Shown here: positions 54,700 through 64,000 of the stretch, piece after piece
Position numbering within the stretch: position 1 is the first letter of the stretch
Layout: the number at the start of each line of letters is the position of its first letter
Source of the DNA: Neocallimastix lanati (nom. inval.)
Lineage: Eukaryota; Neocallimastigomycota; Neocallimastigomycetes; Neocallimastigales; Neocallimastigaceae
Length of the DNA: 64,000 nucleotides
Direction: 5' to 3'
Assembly: GCA_016946835.1 (NCBI GenBank)
Contig: JACVTC010000222.1
Location: 89,037-153,036 of the forward strand
The notes under the pieces: generated by a model
The model's database searches: none
What the model was told of the DNA's origin: nothing
What the model saw: only the letters and a program-made list of their open reading frames with translations
Made by a program: the position numbers and the translations under genes

Positions 54700-55889
54700 A
54701 AATATAACAAATATTATATATATAAAAAAAATAAAAAAAAATATTATCAATTTTAAAAAAAAAAACATCCATTTAAATTGCATTTATTTATATATTTACA
54801 TTTATATAAAATTATAATAACATGTTAAACACATATTAGGACAATATCTTTATACATTAATAACTAAATTTATAGTTTGATATTTTAACGAATAAACTCT
54901 GATCTATAAGAAAAGTACTCTATTTATACATAAAAGAATTTACTCTTTAATAAACTTTTTTCAATACTATGAATATGTGAAATAAAATATAATAATATAC
55001 AACGATTTAAGAAATCATATTTTAAACATTTTTTTAGGACAAAACAATATTTAGAATGTAGTTATTTTAACGTGTATTTATTCATATCGACATAGATTAT
55101 TTATATAAAAAGAAATAACGAAAAGGACTTTATATAAGAAATCTCATATAAAGTAATTTTAAATATAATAAAATTTAAATATTCCAGGAAAACATAATAG
55201 AATAGTAATTCTTACCTTGAAATGGGCTCAAAAAAATAATACTATTATTAAGTATAGCTTGAAATGGGTTTAGATAATAACTATTTTAAAATATTCATTA
55301 TACAAATTTTGTGATTAAAGAAAATTCAAATATATAAAATAGTTTCATAAAAAAATTTTGAATTTTAGGGAGGAATAAGCAATTATAAAATAAGAGCATA
55401 AAATACTTATCCTTTGAAATAATTATTTAAAATAATATTTATCTTGGAAATTAAAAAAAAAATAAATAACATAATATGGTAAAATAACAAAAAAAAGAAA
55501 TTAGCATACAAAAACAATAAACCTAATCAAAATATGAAATCGTAATCAATTATGAAATCTCTTATTTACCAATAAGTTTAAATGAATAAAATGATTTATT
55601 ATAAATATATAAGTCACAATTTACTAATATATAAATATTTAATTTAAAATATTTAAGTGCGATTAACTATTTATTATATAGTATATTAATAAATTTGACA
55701 TAATTATACCATAAAAAATAAATATAATTCTGAACAAATATTAAACAATTTTCAATATACAAATAATTTATTAAATTTATTAATAAAAATAACTATGACT
55801 CATTTATTTTTTAATTTATTTTTTGTATAATCGTATTAAGAATATAATATTATTTTATATTGTAACATATGTTTTATATTTCTATTCAA
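54700..55889. other. AT-rich non-coding DNA before an LTR
   Basis: No open frame of interest. It ends at the purine tract and LTR at 55914-55926, so some of it may be the internal 3' part of a decayed LTR element. Confidence 0.5.
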
Positions 55890-55913
55890 CTCTAACTTTA
55901 TCCAAAGTTAGAG
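55890..55913. repeat. Perfect 10-bp hairpin before the purine tract
   Basis: CTCTAACTTT at 55890-55899 and AAAGTTAGAG at 55904-55913 with a 4-base loop, directly before TTTAGGGGGGAA. The spot is where plus-strand priming of an LTR element would occur. Confidence 0.85.
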
Positions 55914-55925
55914 TTTAGGGGGGAA

Positions 55926-56104
55926 TGTTAGAAATATAAATATAAAATTTTATAATTAGATTAATTTAAGGAGTAATGTTATATATTTTAATATATCTAT
56001 GTAAGATATATGATAGGTAATAATAATAAGCCGTATATTATTTAAACTATAAATACTACAAAACTGTATAATTTATAATTTGACATCATTCTAATTTTTT
56101 AACA
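55926..56104 (+). repeat. Copia-like LTR
   Basis: TGTTAGAAATAT follows the purine tract AGGGGGGAA. The start is nearly identical to that of the copia LTR at 11223 (minus). TAACA at 56100-56104 would give a TGTTA/TAACA terminal repeat and a length of 179 bp, but AATAAAG just beyond leaves the end uncertain. Confidence 0.6.
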
Positions 56105-56204
56105 TAATAAAGATATTTTTATTTCTTAAAATAATAATTCCTTCATTTAATTGTTATTAAAAAAATAATTATAATGATAAAATTATTAATAATACATTGT
56201 ATTT

Positions 56205-57855
56205 GAATATTTATTTAAACTGTATAAATTTAATAAGCTTTATAAATTAAATTTTTGAATGACAGAATTCTAATTATTTCGTTTGGTTATTCTTCATTTC
56301 TTAATAATTTATTATAAAGTAATATTTATATTATATTATTTAAATCAGTTAAGCAGTCAAACCACAAATTAATAATATTATTACTATCACATTTAGAATC
56401 AATTAACTTGTCTTCAATATTTTTGTAGCATTCAATTAAGACACTAATTTCTTTAGCTTTATTTATTGCTCTTTTTTCTTATTTTCCAAATTTCTCTTAT
56501 TTTTCTATGATAATCATAATATGATAAATGTCCAAGTTCATTTAATTTATCTATTAATTCATAAAAAGATGATTTTGCTGGAAATAAATTATTTAAATAA
56601 TTATTGAGTGATTCTGAGACATTGTTTGTTGTATGTTCCATATTATTATAATAATTCCAAAGTTTCATATCATAACCAATTAAATATGTTTTATAAAAAT
56701 ATTCTAAAAACTTTAAAAACTGACAATAATTATTTTTAATGGATTTAATTTTAATTATAATATAAATATCAAATATGTATTCAGGATTTATAAATGGTAA
56801 ATTTGAAACAGCTTTATAATAAATAAATATATTATTATCATTTTTTACTTCATTATGGGATAATTTATTTTTTTTTTTTAATTTCTAGTGTTTTTTTATA
56901 ATGCAAAATGCAATGTTTAATATTTGTATTAGGAAATACTGTTTTTGTTTCTTTAGATATGCCCTTTCAAAATCACATTGCAAATTTTTTGGTTCAGTTA
57001 TAATATTATTGTTACATGTATTAGCATTTTTTTTTAATTTTTCAAATAATATTTTATGTGTTTTTTGTTCTTTGTTTTTTAATATCGCAAAAGAAGTAGT
57101 GTAAAAACTATCTAATTCTTTAGCATAAGTTCTTGTAATAAATATTTGATAACTAAATTTTGGGGCAATAAAAAATGTACCATTAACAAATATATCATCA
57201 TTATATTCCCTAAATAATTTTGCTTGAAAAGGGGATTGAAAAATTATTAAATTAGAATTTTTGAATATCATAAAATTTTCACCACGCTTTGTTTTATAAT
57301 ATTCAGATTCACTAGGAATTTCAGCAAATGTTGTTACATTGGATGGTAATTTTTTATTTAAATTTCTTGATATTTGGGATTTAATTGAATTATATTCTGG
57401 ACATATAAGTTCTATTTCTTTAGAAATTTTATTATATAGGGGTTTTATTTTTATATCAAAAGGAATTGAACTTTGTTCAATTCCATCTTTAATTTTATAT
57501 TCCATTATAGATAGATATACATTGTATTCTTCTTCAAAATGATTGTGTGAACTATCATATTTTAAGATTTCTTTCTTATCATTTAAAATAATAAAAGATT
57601 TAATATTTATTTATTTTTTCATATTTGGTACATTTGTAAACTTTTTAATTATCTTATCTTATATATAAAAAATTAAATTTATATTTTTTATAAATAATAA
57701 TTTGCTCTTTTCCTTTGTTAGACTCACATTAATAATTAGATTTTCTTTTATTTCTATATTTTTTAAATATTTTTTAATTATATAATTTAAATTATTATAT
57801 TAATTATCCAATATTATTCTTAATATTAATTTTGAAAAATTAGTTTTTTCAATTA
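56205..57855 (-). mobile_element. MULE/FLYWCH-type transposon copy T2, decayed
   Basis: Similarity to copy T1 extends from about 56205 (TATTTATTTAAACTxxATAAA) to about 57855 (ATTAATTATC…AATATTAATTxTGAA). Homology thus covers flanks as well as the coding part. Clear long terminal inverted repeats were not found at these limits. Confidence 0.65.
56459..57740 (-). pseudogene. T2 MULE transposase, inactive
   Basis: The N-terminal FLYWCH zinc region (57530-57740) is eroded; KSFIILNDKKEILKYDSSHN survives. The frame 56885-57505 has PSNVTTFAEIPSESEYYKT, SPFQAKLFREYNDDI, then FVNGTFFIAPKFSYQIFITR where T1 has VDGTF: the first catalytic Asp is Asn. CDFERAY follows, then a shift before the CxxH region. 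The frame 56459-56668 keeps NNVSESLNN with the catalytic Glu. Frameshifts and the Asp loss make it inactive. Confidence 0.8.
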
Positions 57856-57865
57856 TTTGTAACAA

Positions 57866-58630
57866 AAATAAATAAATAAATAAAGAATGTAATAATATAA
57901 GTACAAGTATTTAAAATATAATAAAATAAAATAAAATAAATAGTAGAAATATGAATATAAAGTACAGATTTAATAAAATAAAATAAAATAAAATAAATTA
58001 AATTAAAATAAATTAAAATAAATTAAATAGTAGAATATGAATATAAAATACAGATTGAATAAAATAAAATAAAATAAAATAAATATTGAATGTAATAATA
58101 TAAAAGTACAAATATATAAAATAAAATAAATATTTATTATTATTTTTTTTATTAAAGAATATTAAAGGAAATTAATTTTTAAAAATTAAATGTTTTATTT
58201 ATTTATATATGTTAGAAGGTAAAAAAATCATTTATATTTAATGAGATTATTAGCAATTAATAATATTGTTTTATATATTAAATTACATCATTAATTGAAT
58301 ATAATAAAAATGAAAAAATTTTCATTTCGAAAACATTAATATTTAATAAAAAATAATAATAGATATTTATTTTATTTTTATTTTATTTTATTTTATTTTA
58401 TTTTATTTTATTTTATTTTATTTTATTTTATTTTATTTTATTTTATTTTATTTTATTTTATTTTATTTTATTTTATATACTTGTACTTTTATATTTTTAC
58501 ATTCAATATTTATTTTATTTTATATCATTTTATTTTATATACTTGTATTTCTATATTATTACATTCAATATTTATTTTATTTTATTTTATATACTATTAT
58601 GACATTCTTTATTTATTTATTTATTTATAC
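57866..58630. repeat. Large inverted repeat, arms about 260 bp
   Basis: The left arm (57866-58135) begins AATAAATAAATAAATAAAGA followed by ATGTAATAATATAAGTACAA, and the right arm (58375-58630) ends with the complement (ACTTGTA…ATATTATTACATTC, then TTTATTTATTTATTTAT). Both arms contain ATAAA pentanucleotide runs and repeat the ATTGAATGTAA segment. A spacer of about 230 bp lies between. It is a foldback-type element or an arm-to-arm duplication. Confidence 0.7.
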
Positions 58631-58668
58631 ATTTATTTTTTTTTTAAATATAATTGTATTTAAATTTT

Positions 58669-59137
58669 TTTGGCGTTAACAATAAATTTTACAAGCAATT
58701 AAAAATAAATGGCGTATTGAAAATTTTTATTGTAAAAATTGGCGAAATACACCACATTCGATATCTTTTATGTGCAATAATTTATAAGCAATGAGTTTTA
58801 TAAATAATGGTTGTTTAGTAAAATTTATTAATAAAATTGTAATATTCGTACAATTAAAATAATAATTCTAATTCCTAAAATTTACAAGAGAGTCCTCTAT
58901 TTCTAATATAAATAATTTAATACAATGATTAGAAATAGGTAATATATTAATTATATATTCTAATATTTAGAAATATACAAATTTTATATGAATTAAAGTA
59001 TTATTATTATTATAATTATAATAATACATATTAAAATAGAATAAAAAAAATAATTATTATCAAAATTATTAAATTTAATATTTAATAATTTTTATTAAAT
59101 ATACAAATATGTTACGGGAGAGGTCCAAAACGCCAAA
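58669..59137. mobile_element. Candidate MITE with 9-bp terminal inverted repeats
   Basis: TTTGGCGTT at 58669-58677 is mirrored by AACGCCAAA at 59129-59137. Two further TGGCG motifs occur within the first 75 bp, like subterminal repeats. No coding capacity. The flanks are T-rich, so a target duplication cannot be read with confidence. Confidence 0.3.
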
Positions 59138-59371
59138 TTTTTTCACGTGATATATCAAATTTTGAGGCTTTTTAAATTAATAGTTATATGATACTATTTT
59201 GTTGTATTATTAATTTGTAATTTTTTTCTTAAAATTTATTAAGTGAATAATTAAATAAATTATAATGGTTAGATAAAAATAAATATTTTTTTACAAAAAA
59301 AAAAAATAAAATAAAATATTCAAACAATTAAAAATTTAATATTCAAACAATTAAAAGGTTTATTTTAAAAA

Positions 59372-61505
59372 AAAAAAATATTAATAAAATACTTTAACAA
59401 TTATATAGATTTATTTATTTAAAAAAAATATTAATAAAATACTTTAACAATTATATAGATTTATTTATTTAAAAAAAATATTAATAAAATACTTTAACAA
59501 TTATATAGATTTATTTATTTAAAAAATATTAATAAAATATTTAAACAACTATTAATAAAATACTTTAGCAATTATATAGATTTATTTATTTAAAAAAAAT
59601 ATTAATAAAATACTTTAACAATTATATAGATTTATTTATTTAAAAAATATTAATAAAATATTTAAACAACTATTAATAAAATACTTTAACAATTATATAG
59701 ATTTATTTATTTAAAAAAAATATTAATAAAATACTTTAGCAATTATATAGATTTATTTATTTAAAAAAAAATATTAATAAAATACTTTAACAATTATATA
59801 GATTTATTTATTTAAAAAAAAATATTAATAAAATACTTTAACAATTATATAGATTTATTTATTAAAAAAATATTAATAAAATATTTAAACAACTATTAAT
59901 AAAATACTTTAGCAATTATATAGATTTATTTATTTAAAAAAAATATTAATAAAATACTTTAACGATTATATAGATTTATTTATTTAAAAAATATTAATAA
60001 AATATTTAAACAACTATTAATAAAATACTTTAACAATTATATAGATTTATTTATTTAAAAAAATATTAATAAAATACTTTAACAATTATATAGATTTATT
60101 TATTTAAAAAAAAATATTAATAAAATACTTTAACAATTATATAGATTTATTTATTTAAAAAAAATATTAATAAAATACTTTAACAATTATATAGATTTAT
60201 TTATTTAAAAAATATTAATAAAATATTTAAACAATTATATAGATTTATTTATTTAAAAAAAATATTAATAAAATACTTTAACAATTATATAGATTTATTT
60301 ATTTAAAAAATATTAATAAAATATTTAAACAATTATATAGATTTATTTATTTAAAAAAAATATTAATAAAATACTTTAACAATTATATAGATTTATTTAT
60401 TTAAAAAAAATATTAATAAAATACTTTAACAATTATATAGATTTATTTATTTAAAAAATATTAATAAAATATTTAAACAACTATTAATAAAATACTTTAA
60501 CAATTATATAGATTTATTTAATTAAAAAAAAATATTAATAAAATACTTTAACAATTATGTAGATTTATTTATTTAAAAAAAATATTAATAAAATACTTTA
60601 ACAATTATATAGATTTATTTATTTAAAAAAAAATATTAATAAAATACTTTAACAATTATATAGATTTATTTATTTAAAAAAAAATATTAATAAAATACTT
60701 TAACAATTATATATATTTATTTATTTAAAAAAAAAATATTAATAAAATACTTTAACAATTATATAGATTTATTTATTTAAAAAAAAATATTAATAAAATA
60801 CTTTAACAATTATATAGATTTATTTATTTAAAAAATATTAATAAAATATTTAAACAATTATATAGATTTATTTATTTAAAAAAAATATTAATAAAATACT
60901 TTAGCAATTATATAGATTTATTTATTTAAAAAATATTAATAAAATATTTAAACAACTATTAATAAAATACTTTAACAATTATATAGATTTATTTAATTAA
61001 AAAAAAATATTAATAAAATACTTTAACAATTATATAGATTTATTTATTTAAAAAAAATATTAATAAAATACTTTAACAATTATATAGATTTATTTATTTA
61101 AAAAAAAATATTAATAAAATACTTTAACAATTATATAGATCTATTTATTTAAAAAATATTAATAAAATATTTAAACAATTATATAGATTTATTTATTTAA
61201 AAAAAATATTAATAAAATACTTTAGCAATTATATAGATTTATTTATTTAAAAAATATTAATAAAATATTTAAACAACTATTAATAAAATACTTTAACAAT
61301 TATATATATTTATTTATTTAAAAAAAAATATTAATAAAATACTTTAACAATTATATATATTTATTTATTTAAAAAAAAAATATTAATAAAATACTTTAAC
61401 AATTATATAGATTTATTTATTTAAAAAAAAATATTAATAAAATACTTTAACAATTATATAGATTTATTTATTTAAAAAAAAATTAATAAAATATTTAAAC
61501 AATTA
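59372..61505. repeat. 2.1-kb minisatellite, unit about 50 bp, with shorter variant units
   Basis: More than 40 copies of a 49-51-bp unit: a run of 6-10 A, TATTAATAAAATACTTTAAC, AATTATATAGATTTATTTAT, TT. Variants replace ACTTTAACAATTATATAG with ATTTAAACAA(C) and form shorter units interspersed in semi-regular order, a higher-order pattern. Rare GCAATT or TATATAT substitutions recur in several units, showing block-wise amplification. Confidence 0.95.
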
Positions 61506-61848
61506 TTAATAAAATTAATTATAAACATTAATAATAAAATATAAAAATATAAAAATATATTATTGATATTAATAATAAAGTATAAAAATATAGGATTATT
61601 TATTTTAAAAAAAATATAAATAAAATATTTAAACAATTATTAATAAAATTAATTATAATAATAAAATTATAGAATATTTATTTAAACTACATAAATTTTA
61701 TCAAGTATATAAACATTTTAACTTTTTAATAATTATAAATTTTTTAATTAATAAATTTAATTATAAGTTTTTGTATGAAAGAATTTTAATGATTTTTTCT
61801 TTTGGAAATTCCTCTGTCATTTCATAATTATTTATTATTAAATAATAT

Positions 61849-62697
61849 TTATAAAATATTATTTAAATTAGTTAAACATTCAAACCACAATTTAGAAAGA
61901 TCACTTCTATCATATTTTATATTAATTAACTTGGCTTCTTTATTTTTGTATTTTTCAATTAAGATATTAATTTCATCAGTTTTTGTTTTTATTTTTTTTT
62001 TCATTCTCCAAATTCCTTTTATTTTCATTTGGTAATCATAATATGATAAATGTTCCTGTTCTTTTAATTTATTTATTAATTCATAAAAATTTGGTTTCAT
62101 TGGAAATAGTTTATTTAAAGAATTATTGAGTGATTCTGAAGCATTATTGGTTATATGTTCAATATTATTATAATAATTCCAACTTTTCATATCGTAACCA
62201 ATTAAATATGTTTCATAAAAATATTCTAAAAATTTTAAAAATTGACAAGAATTTTTTTCAATGGATTTAGTTTTAATTAATGAAAAAATATCCATTATGT
62301 ATTCAGGGTTGATAAATGGTAAGTTTGAAATTCCTTTGTAATAATTAAATATTTTTTCATCATCGTTCACTTCATTACGGCACAATTCATTTTTTTTAAT
62401 TTCTAATAAATTTTTATAATGCCAAATACAATATTTAATATTTATATTAGGAAATATTTTTTTAACTGCTTTGGATATGCCTTTTTCAAAATCGCAATGT
62501 ACATTTTTTGGTTCAGTTATAATATTATTATTAGAATTTTGTTTTAATTTATTGAATAACATTTTATATGTTTTTTGCTTTTTATTTCTTAATATTGCAT
62601 AAGAAGTAGTATAAAAACTATTCAATTCTTTAACGTAAGTTCTAGTAATAAACACTTGTTGACTAAATTTAGGTGCGATATAAAAAGTACCATCCAC
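61849..62697 (-). CDS. T1 MULE transposase, catalytic part
   Basis: 282 residues in the frame following the shift. It opens with VDGTFYIAPKFSQQVFITR (first catalytic Asp present), continues with VHCDFEKGISKAVKKIFPN (second Asp) and YCIWHYKNLLE (CxxH motif), and has NNASESLNNSLNKLF with the expected third acidic residue. The Lys-rich end reaches SKLWFECLTNLNNIL. This is the MULE-type DDE domain. With one corrected base the protein would be about 470 residues; as it stands it is probably inactive. It is not a host gene. Confidence 0.8.
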   Translation of the reverse strand: MDGTFYIAPKFSQQVFITRTYVKELNSFYTTSYAILRNKKQKTYKMLFNKLKQNSNNNIITEPKNVHCDFEKGISKAVKKIFPNINIKYCIWHYKNLLEIKKNELCRNEVNDDEKIFNYYKGISNLPFINPEYIMDIFSLIKTKSIEKNSCQFLKFLEYFYETYLIGYDMKSWNYYNNIEHITNNASESLNNSLNKLFPMKPNFYELINKLKEQEHLSYYDYQMKIKGIWRMKKKIKTKTDEINILIEKYKNKEAKLINIKYDRSDLSKLWFECLTNLNNIL

Positions 62698-62707
62698 AAA
62701 TATATCA

Positions 62708-63265
62708 TTATTTCTTAAATAATTTTGCTTGGAAAGGGGATTGAAAAATTACTAAATCAGAATTTTTGAATATCATAAAATCTTCATTTCGTTCAGTTTT
62801 ATAATATTCAGATTCATTAGGAATTTCATTAAAAGTTGTTACATTGGATGGTAGTTTTTTATTAATACTTCTTAATATTAGAGTTTTAACTGAAATATAT
62901 TCTGGACACGGATATATAAATCCCATTTCTTTAGAAATTTCATTATATAGTCTTTTTCGTTTTATATCAAAAGGATTTGAATGTTTTTTAATTTCATCTT
63001 TAATTTTATGTTTCATTACAGATAGGGATACACTGTATTCGTTTCCAGGATGATTATGTAAACTCTCATATTTTAAGATTTCTTTCTCATTATTTAAAAT
63101 AATAAAAGATTTACATTTATTATTTTTTTTATATTCGGTACATTTATAAACTCTTGAATTATCTTTCCTTGAATGTGAAAAATTAAATTTATATTGTTTA
63201 TTAATAATGATTTGTTCTTCTCCTTTATTAGACTCACTTATATAAATAGTTATGTTTTCTTCCAT
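62708..63265 (-). CDS. T1 MULE transposase, N-terminal part with FLYWCH-like zinc finger
   Basis: ATG at 63265 opens MEENITIYISESNKGEEQII. A FLYWCH-type zinc finger follows at about 20-75: YKFNFSHSRKDNSRVYKC, KKNNKCKSFII, YESLHNHPG (two Cys, two His). Then come a basic linker and SEYYKTERNEDFMIFKNSDL up to SPFQAKLFKK, where the frame ends. The next frame (61849-62697) continues the protein, so one base is missing relative to T2. FLYWCH fingers bind transposon ends. Confidence 0.8.
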   Translation of the reverse strand: MEENITIYISESNKGEEQIIINKQYKFNFSHSRKDNSRVYKCTEYKKNNKCKSFIILNNEKEILKYESLHNHPGNEYSVSLSVMKHKIKDEIKKHSNPFDIKRKRLYNEISKEMGFIYPCPEYISVKTLILRSINKKLPSNVTTFNEIPNESEYYKTERNEDFMIFKNSDLVIFQSPFQAKLFKK

Positions 63266-63639
63266 TTATAAATTTTAATATATAGTTTTTAATTATATCT
63301 TTTAAATAATTATATTAATTATCTAAATATTATTTTTTAATATTAATTCTGAACAATTAAATATTCAATTTTTTTTAAAAGATAAAAAGTATTTTAATTA
63401 TTTCTTTTTCTTTTAATTTTTTTTAAAAAAAAAACAGATACATAAAGTATATATGAAAATATTTTAATTTTTATTATTTAAAAGTAAATTATTTATTTAA
63501 TGTATATAAAAAAAACTTAATTATTTATTTATTCTAAATTAATATTAATTATTTTTTTTAATATATACTAATAAAGAATTTATGAATTAATTAATTATTT
63601 TATTTATATTATAATCTAATTAAATTATTAACTTTTAAG

Positions 63640-64000
63640 TCTTTTTAAAACAACAAATATATATAGCATTTTTTAGCATATAAAGTAGAACTGGGCTTTC
63701 TACTGGTTGTTATGTGGCGACTTAATAATCATCTGGTGTCCGGCCAACCCCTGCTGGTATCTATTCTTGATCTGATTTTCCCGATAGTGTTTGGAGAAAG
63801 GGTAAAGGGGTTATAATGGCACAATTTCAGGTAAGTATTAATTCCGCTCCTACCATTATTGGATTGCCACGTATTTAATTTCTATATTTGATCACCCATG
63901 GCATCCTAGTGTAGTTGTATAGCCTATACTGTGAGGGTTACGAGTTCAATTTCTATAGGATAACACGGATGTTATTTGGCAAGACATGTCTACTGGAGCT
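63640..64000. mobile_element. GC-richer fragment with tRNA-like head, cut by window edge
   Basis: From about 63690 the composition shifts to near-balanced, unlike the host background but like the retroelements elsewhere in the window. No convincing frame. It may be the 5' region of a non-LTR or SINE element reaching beyond the window. Confidence 0.4.
63907..63953 (+). promoter_or_regulatory. tRNA-like Pol III promoter (A and B boxes)
   Basis: TAGTGTAGTTG at 63907-63917 matches the A-box pattern TRGYNNARNNG exactly. GTTCAATTTC at 63944-63953 is one base off the B-box pattern GWTCRANNC. ATCCTA (63903-63908) can pair with TAGGAT (63956-63961) like an acceptor stem. The A-B spacing is short for a real tRNA, so this is more likely a SINE head or a decayed tRNA. 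Confidence 0.35.

Larger units (their letters stand above)
61676..63375 (-). mobile_element. MULE/FLYWCH-type transposon copy T1
   Basis: The better preserved of two copies, same orientation as T2 and about 4.3 kb from it. The coding part is complete apart from one frameshift at about 62700. Shared flanks with T2 define the limits. No terminal inverted repeats or target duplication could be assigned by eye. Confidence 0.65.

Noticed and set aside
59372-61505. CRISPR-like array
   Set aside because: Units are contiguous without unique spacers, the unit is not a short conserved palindromic repeat, and the genome is eukaryotic. It is a minisatellite.
1-64000. Mitochondrial or bacterial origin of the contig
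   Set aside because: The spliceosomal-type introns, many eukaryotic gypsy, copia, LINE and MULE elements, and lack of organellar genes or bacterial operons argue for a fungal nuclear genome.

Overview
The window is eukaryotic and extremely AT-rich, with long homopolymer runs, AAT and TTTTA microsatellites, short GT-AG introns with poly(T) tracts, and intronless genes of bacterial type. This fits an anaerobic gut fungus (Neocallimastigomycota). The assignment is an inference from base composition and gene content; no marker gene confirms it. I saw no canonical tRNA or rRNA gene.

Layout. 1-3.4 kb: AT-rich DNA with hairpins, a 37-bp tandem repeat and a 5'-truncated non-LTR-type element. 3.4-8.3 kb: a secreted subtilisin-like protease whose coding sequence appears to continue through fifteen phase-2 introns into thirteen leucine-rich repeats (LRRs), one per exon. 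8.7-20.9 kb: a graveyard of retroelements (LINE, Ty1/copia end, three Ty3/gypsy elements, a solo LTR with its 5-bp target duplication). 24-30.7 kb: two tandem paralogous YhgE/Pip-type membrane proteins on the minus strand. 30.8-36.6 kb: non-coding DNA with a segmental duplication; one copy carries a short retroposed element with a 14-bp target duplication, and an unoccupied site exists in the other copy. 36.6-40.4 kb: a 1272-residue NRPS-like protein (adenylation, carrier, condensation, vestigial second adenylation C-terminal part). 41.8-43.4 kb: 3' end of a second LINE. 44.4-45.8 kb: a secreted alpha/beta-hydrolase esterase with an in-frame TAG between signal peptide and enzyme. 45.8-49.4 kb: non-coding DNA with a foldback element. 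49.5-53.7 kb: another gypsy element carrying a second solo LTR of the same family as the one near 14 kb, fused to an inverted gypsy integrase end. 53.8-54.7 kb: glycosyltransferase-like pseudogene and unknown ORFs. 55.9 kb: copia-like LTR. 56.2-63.4 kb: two MULE/FLYWCH transposase copies flanking a large inverted repeat and a 2.1-kb minisatellite. 63.7-64 kb: a GC-richer fragment with a tRNA-like promoter.

Five host loci look real: the protease-LRR gene, the two YhgE paralogues, the NRPS-like synthetase and the esterase. Protease and esterase are secreted and suit digestion or surface interaction. The YhgE proteins and the synthetase are bacterial in style and may be horizontally acquired. 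Everything else is transposon-derived or repetitive. The strongest candidate for something undescribed is the protease-LRR gene: every internal exon is symmetric and a multiple of three, so LRR modules could be skipped, duplicated or shuffled without breaking the frame.
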